In this document: positions 20,501 through 29,451 of the stretch, piece after piece
Layout of the letters: every line of letters begins with the position of its first letter
Numbering within the stretch: position 1 is the first letter of the stretch
NCBI GenBank assembly: GCA_002104905.1
Contig: MCFE01000723.1
Span: forward strand, 1 to 42,124
Direction: 5' to 3'
Length of the DNA: 42,124 nucleotides
Source of the DNA: Basidiobolus meristosporus CBS 931.73
Lineage: Eukaryota; Basidiobolomycota; Basidiobolomycetes; Basidiobolales; Basidiobolaceae
Notes under the pieces: model-generated
The model's database searches: none
Told to the model about the DNA's origin: nothing
The model's input: the letters and a program-made list of their open reading frames with translations, nothing else
Position numbers and translations under genes: made by a program

Positions 20501-20795
20501 AGAGTATTTCTTTAAAGGTCAGTGTATGGCTTCCTTCACTGCTTCTAAGGTTTACTTGGATAGTTCCTTCTTCCACTGCATCAAGTGTTCTATCATCACT
20601 CATGAAAACCTTCTTAATTGGAATTTCTTGATATTGGGTAAAAAGTTCTTTTTGGTGTGTAAAGTGTTGAGAGGCTCCAGAGTCAATATACCACATCTGA
20701 CAATCCTTGTTTGTGGTCATATTTAGTGCAGATATGAATAGTGTATCTTCTGTTGTTGCAGCATTTCCATATTCAGGCTTCTTTTGCTGATAATC
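17579..20795 (-). pseudogene. Copia-2 pol: protease, integrase, RT, RNase H
   Basis: Reading from 20795 down: the protease motif is WYIDSGAS (about 20690). The integrase has the zinc-binding H-x4-H...C-x2-C (WHRRFGH near 20285, HCAAC near 20180) and its catalytic acidic residues in HSDLCGP, RSDNGGEY and NGVAEQAN. The RT has [12 protein letters not shown] and the active-site YVDD (codons at 18550-18561). The RNase H has YSDADWG and STTEAEYMAA. The frame is interrupted by stops at 19876, 19672, 19294, 18739 and 17830 and by a frameshift near 20382-20440. The protein would reverse-transcribe and integrate the element; as written it cannot be made whole. Catalytic residues appear conserved, unlike in Gypsy-1. 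Confidence 0.92.
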
Positions 20796-21551
20796 TCACT
20801 TTTTGAGACACCGGTCTGATGTGTGTCCTTTCCTTTTGCAGTAGTTGCAAAACAGGTTGCTGTTGCCTTTGTAGGGTCTTGGGTACCTCCTTTGTTGGTT
20901 ATCATTGCTTATTAAAGCATTTTCTTCTTCCTTCTTATTGGCGCTTGATTTTCTTAACTCTTCATCCAGGAGCCTTCCATATACATAATTTAAGGTCAAA
21001 TCTTCAGTTCTGGACTCTATGGCTGATACAAGGCCCTGAAACTAGTCTGTCAGGCTATTCAGGATGGTAACTATCACATCCTCATCAGTAGTTGGTATGC
21101 CCACAGATTCCATCTCATCTACCAGCAGGGTAATTCTGTTAATTAGATTTTTCATTTCTTCTCCTGGCAGAATCTTTGTAGTAAGGAATTTTTGTCTCAG
21201 ATACATCTTCTTGGCAGCTGAACATGACTGGTAGGTGTTTTCTAATGCTTTCCAGGCATTCTTTGCCGTTTTTGCTGTTGAGCATTGAATTGGCAATTTG
21301 TCCTTGACATTAAGGCAAATGCAGTTAAAGGCACTTTGTTCTTTCTTCTGGTACTTTAAGGCTTCCCCTCCCACATTTTTAGGAGGGCATTCTTCTCCCA
21401 TGACAATATCCCAAAGGCCTCTTTCTTGTAGCAGCATCTTCATCTTCACCTTCCACACTTGGTAGTTAGATCCATCCAACTTTTCAGCAGAGGGAAAAAT
21501 TCCAGTGATAGCAGTAGTAGACATTGCAGAGAGTGACAGCTTGGGGCTCAT
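20796..21551 (-). pseudogene. Copia-2 gag with CCHC zinc knuckle
   Basis: The N-terminal part (21042-21551, 169 codons) matches copia-type gag (LDGSNYQVWKVKMKMLL near residue 25; a later AWKALENTYQS-like stretch). After a TAG at 21042-21044 the frame continues (20796-20999) to the nucleocapsid-type knuckle CNYCKRKGHTSDRC. A TGA at 20796-20798, probably from a CGA codon, then separates it from the protease. The first ATG (21549-21551) lies inside the tRNA primer-binding site; a second in-frame Met is at codon 10. Gag would form the particle that packages the RNA. Confidence 0.9.
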
Positions 21552-21555
21552 AACC
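21544..21555 (-). promoter_or_regulatory. Primer-binding site of Copia-2 (initiator-Met tRNA half-molecule type)
   Basis: Directly inside the 5' LTR the minus strand reads GGTTATGAGCCC. Its complement GGGCTCATAACC is the anticodon stem-loop of eukaryotic initiator tRNA-Met (anticodon CAT). Drosophila copia uses the same region of a cleaved initiator tRNA as primer. It contains the gag ATG. Confidence 0.8.
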
Positions 21556-21903
21556 TGTTGTCAGAGTCTTGGAGATATTGGAAGTGATTGGGAGGACAAG
21601 TAGATTATGTGGCTTTCACTTAATGATTTATTGAATGTAAAAGTAGTATTTATACTTTTACCTGGTCTTGGCATTACAAGCACGTAGAATAGGTTAAGGA
21701 AGGTCCCAAGAGCATGTGTGCAAAATTTGGGGCTGTTTGGACAGCTTTGAGAATTTTCATGTTCTGGGTACCTGGTATTTTGGTGAAAATATTCTAAGTA
21801 AATCCCAACAAGGAATTTGATCAGTATTCTCTAGGATTTGAAGGTGATGATCTAAGTGACTAAGTTAGGTGAATATTTAGGTGGAAATACAAATTTTACA
21901 ACA
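21556..21903 (-). repeat. 5' LTR of Copia-2
   Basis: 348 bp, TGTTGTCAGAG...TTTTACAACA on plus. About 96% identical to the 3' LTR by eye, with one single-base indel near the end. Confidence 0.95.
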
Positions 21904-21908
21904 AGAAC

Positions 21909-22149
21909 AAGTATAATCTATGATTGTAACCTAATGATTGATTAAGCATCAAAATAGTATTTGTACTTATACACAACCTTGGCAAAGCAAACATGTAAAA
22001 TATGCTTAGGAAGGGCCCAACAGCATGTGTGCAAAGCTCGGGTCAACTTGAATAACTTTGAGAAACTTCATATTCTAGGTATTTGATGCTTTGGGGAGAA
22101 TATTCCAAGTAAGCCTCAACAAGGAGTCTGGTTTGTATTCTCTAGGTTC
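21909..22149 (-). repeat. Older copia LTR, second part
   Basis: Continues the diverged LTR begun at 17177-17220. Landmarks are AGCATGTGTGCAAAGC, the CTTCATATTCTAGGTATTTG stretch and TATTCTCTAGGTTC. It is much more diverged than the Copia-2 LTRs, and its last part is missing where the next LTR starts at 22150. Confidence 0.75.
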
Positions 22150-22371
22150 TGTTTTTTGTAAGAGTCTTAGAGATATTGGAAGTGATTGGGAGAACAAGTA
22201 GATTATGTGATTTTCACTTGATCATTTAATGAATGTACCTGATGTTTTGGTGAAAATACTCAAAGTGAATCTCTATAAGGAATTTGGTCAGTATTCACTA
22301 AGATTTGTAGGTAATGATATAAATGACTAAGTTAGGTGAATATCTTGGTGGAATTAGTAATTTGCACAATA
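22150..22371 (-). repeat. Internally deleted copia LTR
   Basis: Starts TGTTTTTTGTAAGAGTCTTA and follows the family LTR to GAATGTA near 22238. It then jumps to CCTGATGTTTTGGTGAAAAT, missing about 130 bp, and ends TTTGCACAATA. A decayed polypurine tract (plus CTTGCACTC, 22372-22380) and pol sequence follow, so it is the 3' LTR of the next remnant. Confidence 0.8.
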
Positions 22372-22778
22372 CTTGCACTCAATTAAATATTCACATCAAC
22401 TAGTCTCAAGTGCAATCTAAGCTATTCAATTATGTTGCTAGCTAATGCTTTGGCAAATATGTCTGCAATCAATTTATCTGTAGGGCAGTGAACCAGGTTA
22501 ACAAAGTTAGTCTCTACAGCTTCTTGTATGAAGTGATGACTAATATCTGTGTGATTGGGACCAGCATGAAAAGATGGACTTTGATGTAACTATACACATC
22601 CTTGATTATCTCGCCATACTGCAGCAAGGGCTTTTTGTCACAAACATTGGTCCCCAAAAAGCTTGCATAGATACATTACTTCTTTTGCAGCCTCACAGGC
22701 TGCTGTATACACCGTCTCTGGGGTGGTAAATTCTACAGATGGCTGCTTTCTTGAGTTCCATTTGATTGCTCTGTGCAG
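22372..22778 (-). pseudogene. Copia-3: 3' end of a decayed copia pol
   Basis: Colinear with the end of Copia-2 pol (17570-17975). It has the TTAGCTAGC-type linker, the conserved AAATATGTCTGCAATCA stretch (complement of the terminal DMIADIF-type motif) and the RNase H part with AACEAAKEVM (minus, near 22670-22700). It stops at 22778 where a family C LTR begins. Only the last roughly 400 bp of pol is present. Confidence 0.85.
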
Positions 22779-22790
22779 TGTGGTGGTGTA
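22779..22790 (+). repeat. First 12 bp of a family C LTR (split by Gypsy-1)
   Basis: TGTGGTGGTGTA is identical to the first 12 bases of the complete family C LTR at 27961. The remainder resumes at 29452 behind Gypsy-1. Confidence 0.7.
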
Positions 22791-23161
22791 TGTGAGTACT
22801 AAATGCAGTACCCACTCTTCACCCAAGAGTTCTCCCCAGAGTCCTACCCAAAGTCCCTCAGTATCCTCCCTATGATTCCCCCATGTGCCCTCCCTCCTAT
22901 CCCTACCCTTATCTAGTTAGAACACTTACCATAATAGGAAGGTGTTCACATCCCTATTTTATAACATATTGACTATTATCTTAGCCCCCCCAAGTGATAT
23001 ATATATGTACCCAATTGAACCAAGACAGAGAGATTTGGGATGGAATAAACACAAGTCTTTATTACCTTGCTACCTTCTATTGGAAGCTATTCTGAACCAA
23101 GTTGTACTGACTTGACCTACAAGCTCTCCCACTCACCAAGTACAGTCAGTAATAACCCACA
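22791..23161 (+). repeat. 5' LTR of Gypsy-1
   Basis: 371 bp, TGTGAGTACT...AATAACCCACA, with AATAAA-like GGAATAAACACAAG toward the 3' end. Confidence 0.93.
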
Positions 23162-23165
23162 TATT

Positions 23166-23177
23166 TGGTGCCATCTC
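23166..23177 (+). promoter_or_regulatory. Likely primer-binding site of Gypsy-1
   Basis: TGGTGCCATCTC starts 4 bases inside the LTR. TGG is the complement of a tRNA CCA end. I did not identify the tRNA. Confidence 0.55.
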
Positions 23178-23202
23178 TGCAGAAATAAGCACAAGTGAGG
23201 TA

Positions 23203-24330
23203 ATGACTACTACAGTCAAACTAAAAACATACAAGGGAAAGAGAGAGAAAGCCCTTGAGTGGTTGGATAGGTTTGAGAGAGATGCGGTTGATGCAGGATG
23301 GAACAATAATAAGAAAGTGAGGGAGTTTGCAAGACATATGGAAGGGTCAGCATGGCAATGGCATTATGGGTTGGAAGACGCAGTTAAAGACAACTAGGAT
23401 GCACTAGAAGAAGCTTACAAGACACGCTCTCTATATGCCAGAGGATACCACTACAAAGCCCTTCTATTGTCCTCACGGAAGAAAAGCAGTGAGAGCTATG
23501 AAGCCTACACTGAACTGTTTCTCTAACAAGTTTGATGTCTCCTAAAGGACAAAATTGCCAAACAACAGCTCATGAGGTATTACATCATGGGCTTAGACAA
23601 TGGAATAAGACATAGGGCATACAAAGAACAACAAGGATGTAAAACGCTGCAAGAGTTGGTCAAACAAGTACAAGGGGTCATCTTACTATGGGGGCTACCC
23701 TAGAGTGATACAAATGCTCAAAGGACAGGGATCCCCCGTAAGAAAGGAAAAATTGCCTCCCCAAAAGACCGTGAGTTAGAGGAATTATGGCAAAAGGTCC
23801 AAGAACTCTCAATCAACAATGTTCAAGAAGTCCCCAAAGAAGGTGATAAACTCTGGGAAGCTGTTGTAGATCTAAAGGCCCAGGTACAAGCCCTGACCCA
23901 ACAGATGCAACACCCGCAACAACAGTATCTGTGTTATGTGTGTGGAGAAGTAGGTCACTGGGCCCACAAATGTGAAAAACAGTACGGACAAGAAGCCGTA
24001 CCAGACACAAAAGAGAAGAAGGCATCAAAAGACAGAGTCCCTGGCCAGGAGGCCAACAGGACTCAGTCAATCTAAGCCCTCTGGTCAGGACAGTCAAAGT
24101 GCGGAAGAAGAAGCGTCAACATGATGCTTCTAGTGAGGAGGGAGAGGAACCTGTAGTAGAGGTTCTGTCAAAAGGAAAGAGCGCAGAATTAGGTGAAGAA
24201 GTGTTAAAGCAAACAAAGAGCGCTAGCATGTCTTCCCATGGCCTATTCCCCATAATGAAGGTACTAGAGCAAACCAAGGCAACCCTCCCAATAACCAATT
24301 TACTGGGACTTGCCCCAGCTCTAGTCAAGT
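23203..24330 (+). pseudogene. Gypsy-1 gag with CCHC knuckle
   Basis: ATG at 23203 opens KTYKGKREKALEWLDRFERD, a retrotransposon gag beginning. A TAG at 23395 (probably from TGG) interrupts it. The domain continues through 23401-23700 with the usual aromatic/charged pattern and a TAA at 23525. The knuckle CYVCGEVGHWAHKC is at 23932-23973. A basic linker follows to 24330. Gag would form the particle. Confidence 0.85.
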
Positions 24331-24332
24331 AA

Positions 24333-25150
24333 TTGATAGAGGGATTGAAGGAGATAACAACCCTTCATGTCAGCCAGATGGTCCTGCAAAAACCAAATAA
24401 AGGTACATATGTTAAGGTACGTATAGAGAATAAGGAAATTCTTGCCCTTATCAATACAGGATCCTCTACATTGATCATGTCAGAGTCATTAGCAAAATGT
24501 CTAAAATTAGACATAGTCCCCAACAACACCATTTGAGTACGGCTAGCAAATGACCAACTGGACACAATGGTAGGCATGGTGCCTAATTGCCCCATCCGGC
24601 TAGGCAACTTGATAATACACCAAGATGTTGTGGTTCTACCCGTCATAGCCAACAACTTACTCATTGGCAAGAGTTGGTTTATCCAACATGAGATGGATAT
24701 ACTTTACAGTGCATCTGAACTCAGGTGGGATACCAAGAGTATCCCACTGATTCATATCACCAATGAGAGCAAGGTGCATAGCAACAGTGTGACAATCAAA
24801 GAGGTGAAACCGTTGTAGCCTCTGATCATCACACAAAATACCACCCGCCAGTGAGACAGTGCTCTCATTAGAGACACCAATAGCTTATTTGACAAGCGGA
24901 AGAATGATAACCGCAGCAAAGGCATCTAAGCAACCAGAAGGAATCTCAGTCCCTAAAGTATGGATACCACCAAAATTTGAAACACAAAGTCTGAAGTACT
25001 TGGTGGTCAACAATGGGCAACACACAGTGACATTGCCTAGAGGAATGCCATTGTTAAACCTAGAGGAAGTTGACAGAATTGACCAAGGACCACCTACAAA
25101 TGAGGAACCAGAAGAAGAACTCCCCAAACTAGATGTGGACCCTGGTCTAC
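24333..25150 (+). pseudogene. Gypsy-1 aspartic protease region and linker, catalytic Asp replaced
   Basis: The retropepsin pattern is clear: KVRIENKEILALINTGSS, with LIGKSWFIQHEMDI downstream (near 24660). The active-site triad D-T/S-G reads NTG (Asn codon 24453-24455). The preceding codon ends in C, so the change is CpG to CpA. TGA stops at 24535 (likely CGA) and TAG at 24817 break the frame. An acidic Pro-rich linker (24859-25150) follows, then the deletion junction. Confidence 0.85.
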
Positions 25151-25156
25151 CAACTA

Positions 25157-25680
25157 CATTACAAGACAATAGCAGCCCCCCTATATGAATTGACGCAAAA
25201 AGGCCAGTGTTTTGTATGGTTGGAGCCTCAAAAGAGAGCATTTGATCAGCTGAAACATTCCCTGATATCACTGCCAGTGTTATGTTTTCCCAATTGGGAT
25301 GCAAGATTTTTTATTAACTGTGATGGAAGTCTCACTGGTATAGGCACCGTACTGGGACAATACCACCAACCTGGCAAATTCCACCCAATTGGTTATGTGA
25401 GCTGCTCATTAAACAAACACAAATGTCACTACTCCATTACCAAGATAGAATGTCTGGCTGTTGTTTATTCAATTAAACAATTCCATACATACATACATGG
25501 TTGCTGATTCACAATAGTAACAGACCACAGCGCACTGGTCTGGCTGATGAAAACTAAAGACTTTACTGGTTGCCTAGCATGCTGGGCCCTCCAACTACAA
25601 GAATACAACTTTGAAATAATTTATTGCACTGACAAGAAACACCAAGACGCAGACTTCCTCAGTTGCTATCCTGTTTGCCA
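25157..25680 (+). pseudogene. Gypsy-1 RNase H, joined to a deleted RT
   Basis: Opens with YKTIAAPLYELTQKG, the last part of the gypsy RT connection. RNase H follows: INCDGSLTGIGTVLGQ, KIECLAVVYSIKQF, VTDHSALVWLM and the DADFLS end motif. The three RNase H acidic residues visible here are retained. Everything from the RT fingers through the YxDD active site is absent between about 25150 and 25157, and the reading frame changes at that point. A TGA at about 25504 probably derives from CGA. Confidence 0.88.
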
Positions 25681-26929
25681 AGTACGCATCAGCAATGACT
25701 ACAAAGACTTAATCTGCTTTAAAAGAAGGGGGAAGTATCCCAAACACATAGTTACAAACAAGCAGAAGAGAGACTTTCAAAAGAAATGGTGTCAGTACAA
25801 AGTACAAGAAAACCAATTATGGTTCCTCCAAGGACAGTTCAGAGTTGAGGCACCCCCAATAACTGCCCGCAAAGAAATCATACAAGAAAGACATATGTCA
25901 TTAGGACACACTAACCCTCTAACAACATACAGGATGTTAAGAAAGACGTTTTATTGGAAAAAAATGATGACCAACGTTGTGAAAACACTACAAAGATGCT
26001 CCACCTGCAAAAGATTTAACCAAAGTCAAAAGATAGGGACAACCGCACCAATACCGCTTGACCTACCCTTCTATTGGGTAGGGATCAACTTTGTTGGGCC
26101 CTTTATGAAAACAAAGAAAGGAGAACAATACATAATAATTGCTACCAATTATTTCTCATAGTGGGTAGAAGCCCAAGCCGTCCAAAATAAAGACCAGAAG
26201 ACAACTGCCTGATTCATTCTAGAACACCTCAACTGCCGGCACGGATATCCTCAGATACTCCTGTCCAACAATGGTGGCTCCTTCCTGAACAACACCATAG
26301 CATACTTGTGCAACATGATGGGCGTGAAACAGGTCTTCACGGCCATGTATCACCCCCAGACCTACGGATTAACCAAGAGGATGAACCAGATGTGTTGCTG
26401 CATACTAGAGAAGCTCCATTGGGAACTACCCCAATCATGGGCCAAGCTACTCCCACTGACACTCCTAGCAACGTGTACAATACCAAATAAAACAACAGGT
26501 TTCTCACTGTACAAAGTTCTGTACGGACAAAGGCCCAAGTGGCGTGAAGAAGCTGTATTGACAATGGAAGGTGTCCCCTTGAAAACACATAACATCTATG
26601 TAGAAAGGTTAATACACTGCATTGCCCACCTATACATAAAAGTATTCAAAAATGTTGACAAGCACCTTCCCCCTCCACCCAAAAATGAGAAACTAACAGG
26701 ACAAAAGTGGAAACCAGGCAATAAAGTATGGTACAATCAAACCGTTGCAGGCCTCAAATTTTGCCCACAATTTACACCCCAATGGATTGGCCCTTGCACC
26801 ATCAATAGCTCAGACCATGGGCCAAAGTACACCATTACCCTGAACAACAAGACAATCAGCAACATAGCGCCAGCCCATCTGAAACTATTTCATGATGATC
26901 CACCATTCATCACTGAAACCAAAGTGTGA
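25681..26929 (+). pseudogene. Gypsy-1 integrase with D,D,E residues substituted
   Basis: The zinc-binding domain is intact in pattern (ERHMSLGH, then CSTCKRF). The catalytic core is recognisable but all three acidic positions have changed: WVGINFVGP (Asn codon 26087-26089 for Asp), LLSNNGGSF (Asn codon 26267-26269 for Asp) and GLTKRMNQ (Lys codon 26375-26377 for Glu). Each substituted codon follows a codon ending in C. The GPY/F-type C-terminal domain follows (KWKPGNKVWY, PQWIGPCTI, IAPAHLKLFHDDPPF). Stops occur at 26159 (TAG) and 26210 (TGA). It is an inactive integrase by three independent substitutions. Confidence 0.9.
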
Positions 26930-27058
26930 TTAAACAATTCTCAGGACAAGGATAGAGGAAGACATGGGATACATACAATGTTTATTAGAGGAGGTTTTAG
27001 TTGATATAGGCACAAATGATATGCACAAGGAAGTTTACCCAAAGGGGAGAACAAAAGA

Positions 27059-29036
27059 ATGCAAATGGAAAGTGCCAAAGGAAACAGTTCACCCAAAACT
27101 GGCAATACCCCTCCCACCAGCAAGAACCAAGATGATATAAACAATAAAACCAACCTGCAAGTGTTGAGAGATATGGTACAAGCATTACGTGCGACAAGAA
27201 CTACCTATGAAGAGTTATTTGCCAGAGCAGTCACATTGATACAAGACACAATCAGAGAGGGATGAGACAAGTTACCCATGCCAGTACAAAGCATGGAGAT
27301 ACTACCCAAGTAGTCCATGTACCACCTAAGAGGAGGTTCCTTGATCATTAAAGAGAAGGATGCTGCACTGATTCCTGTATCCATACTGGACACAGTCAGA
27401 CAGAAGACACAAGGAATCAACTGTCGTGCCCTCACAGGACCTTGAGAGCCCCCCTGTTTTGTTGCATACTTGCCATTGATAGATACCACGGTTGTTGAGG
27501 TATATGCAGACCTGGTACAAGCAGCAAGAGCACCAGAAGTAGAACTCACAATTGAAGGACTCCTCCAAGAAATTTGCAAACATCTCAAACCGCATTTCCA
27601 ATAAGGACCCATCTTAGAGAAGATGCGCAAACGGATTAAGTACACTGACCAGTTAACCCATGCAATCCACCAAGTTGCTGTGTTACAACTATTACAGTGG
27701 TTTACCATAGGACAACCCAGGAACCAGTATTAAGTCCAACTCCAAGAAGCCAAAGAAACTGCTGCAGACTCTGTAGAAACCATGAGGTGCATATGAAAGC
27801 GCTTTGATTGTGCCACAGTTTCTACAGAAGAACTACAATACGTCTTGGAAGAAGCAAAAACTCATTACCAACAATGGGTGACTGCTGACCAAGTGTACAC
27901 CCTCTTCAAAAGGTCCCCCACCGTCATAATGAACACAAAATGGACAAGCCCCAACAATGTTGTGGTGGTGTAGAGGTACTCCTGGGAGAAGCTACACAAC
28001 TCAAGGTGTGTGAGGTGTCTGATGGGTGCAATAACCTCTGTGTCTAAACTGCTGGTGTCTTGGTCAATATGTCACTATGGTAAAAGCTCCTGCTTCTCTA
28101 GCTTCCTAGGTGCTCCAAGTGTTTCCAAAGGCCTCTGTGTGTCTTGTGCACTACCCTGAAAAGCTCCTTCATGGCAGGTCTGAGATGTACTGTTGAAGGC
28201 AGGTGCAGTGATCAACTGCTAATCAATAAGGGAGAAGTGTTACTGATGGAAGGGATGGTTTATTGATGAGGGATTGCTTTCCCTTAAATACTTTTCCTGA
28301 TTGCCAAGTGATTACTAATGACAAGGTTCTAGAAGATTCTAGGTATCAGTGGAATTCTTGATGACATCACTATGAGCAAAAAATATGCCAAGAATGTCCT
28401 GGAAGGTTCTAAAGGGCACAGCACATCCAACCAATCAGGAATCAGTAGTCTGAAACTTGTGCAACATAGAAATACCATATATGGTATTGAAATGTTAGGG
28501 ATGGCAACACAGACCTAGGTCAAGTGTTGCAGGTACCGATGTGGGTACTTGCCTTATGTAGACACATATACTGATCACAAAGCTGAATAACATCTGGGAT
28601 AAGTAATGCTAATAACTAATCAGGGTAAACATCATATGGGGATAATACTGATAATATGGGCAAAAGAAGAATGGGATAATACTGATAAGATAAAATATGG
28701 ATAAGTATATCACAATGACTATATGAATAAACTTGTCTGTGGGAGGTATGTTTACCCTACCACAACGTTCACAAGATAAAGAAGCAAGACTTTATTGCGC
28801 TATTGCACCTTTTCTTGTTCTCTGACCCTCCTGAGGAACTTACCCAGTACCCTATGGTTCACCAACTATTTGGCTCTGTGGAAAACATCCCTTGAGCAAT
28901 GCAAGCCACACCCCACTCTGCTGCCAAATGGTATCAGGTATTTGCCCGCAACCCCCTTGCAAGTGACAACCAGCAATGGTGCCATGGTGACTCCCCATGC
29001 TCCGTGAACAAAATCAACCCTGGAGAAGCAAGTTAA
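27059..29036 (+). pseudogene. Gypsy-1 ORF3: extra sense ORF after integrase, function unknown
   Basis: ATG at 27059 opens one frame that can be followed to TAA at 29034-29036. It is interrupted by stops (27263 TGA, 27313 TAG, 27443 TGA, 27602 TAA, 27731 TAA, 27794 TGA, 28893 TGA) and by an 804-bp LTR at 27961-28764. Removing the LTR and one target copy continues the frame from SPNNV into HKIKKQDF, giving about 390 codons. Several stops are TGA where CGA would fit. The protein is hydrophilic and helix-prone (EELQYVLEEAKTHYQQWV), without signal peptide, membrane segment or zinc motif, so it is not an obvious envelope. I do not recognise a family. Confidence 0.6.
27961..28764 (+). repeat. Solo LTR, family C, nested in Gypsy-1 ORF3
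   Basis: TGTGGTGGTGTAGAGG...CCCTACCACA, with inverted ends TGTGGT/ACCACA. The flanks ATGT (27957-27960) and ACGT (28765-28768) are a 4-bp target duplication differing by a CpG-type change. It is homologous to 29452-30513, for example GGCACAGCACATCCAACCAA in both. Confidence 0.8.
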
Positions 29037-29081
29037 TCAAAAGAACTTTGAGGACAAAGCTCCCTCTTAACCCCCAGGATA

Positions 29082-29451
29082 TGTGAGTACAAAATGCAGT
29101 ACCCACTCTTTGCCTAAGAGTTCTCCCCAGAGTCCTACCCAAAGTCCCCCAGTATCCTCCCTATGATTCCCCCATGCGCCCTCCCTCCTATCCCTACGCT
29201 TATCTAGTTAGAACACTTACCATAATAGGAAGGTGTTTGTGCCCCTATTTTATAACGCATTGACTATTATCTAAGCCCCAGAAGTGATATATTTATGTAC
29301 CCAATTGAACCAAGACAGAGAGATTTGGGATGGAATAAACACAAGTCTTTATTACCTTGCTACCTTCTATTGGAAGCTATTCTGAACCAAGTTGTACTGA
29401 CTTGACCTACAAGCTCTCCCACTCACCAAGTACAGTCAGTAATAACCCACA
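29082..29451 (+). repeat. 3' LTR of Gypsy-1
   Basis: 370 bp, TGTGAGTACA...AATAACCCACA, about 95% identical to the 5' LTR by eye. No strong polypurine tract is visible just upstream (CCCCCAGGATA). Confidence 0.92.

Larger units (their letters stand above)
17221..21903 (-). mobile_element. Copia-2: nearly complete Ty1/copia retrotransposon
   Basis: The element is 4,683 bp on the minus strand: 5' LTR, primer-binding site, gag with CCHC knuckle, protease, integrase, RT, RNase H, polypurine tract, 3' LTR. The order integrase before RT defines Ty1/copia. The target duplication AGAAC is perfect (17216-17220 and 21904-21908). The LTRs differ at roughly 13 of about 348 positions, so it is a fairly recent but not current insertion. 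The single gag-pol frame is broken by seven in-frame stops and one frameshift. The catalytic motifs of integrase, RT and RNase H all remain readable. Confidence 0.95.
17216..21908. repeat. Target-site duplication AGAAC around Copia-2
   Basis: AGAAC at 17216-17220 and AGAAC at 21904-21908 directly flank the outer LTR ends, a 5-bp duplication as usual for copia integrases. Confidence 0.9.
22791..29451 (+). mobile_element. Gypsy-1: Ty3/gypsy element, RT deleted, with extra ORF3
   Basis: The element is 6,661 bp, including a nested 804-bp LTR. Order: LTR, primer-binding site, gag, protease, (RT missing), RNase H, integrase, extra ORF3, LTR. Integrase after RNase H defines Ty3/gypsy. The flanks GTGTA (22786-22790) and GTGTT (29452-29456) are a 4-of-5 target duplication inside a family C LTR. 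The LTRs differ by roughly 5%. It cannot move by itself: the polymerase is absent and protease and integrase acidic residues are substituted. Confidence 0.9.

Noticed and set aside
27059-29036. Reading Gypsy-1 ORF3 as a retroviral-type envelope gene
   Set aside because: No signal peptide, no hydrophobic membrane segment and no cleavage-type motif is visible; only the position would fit.
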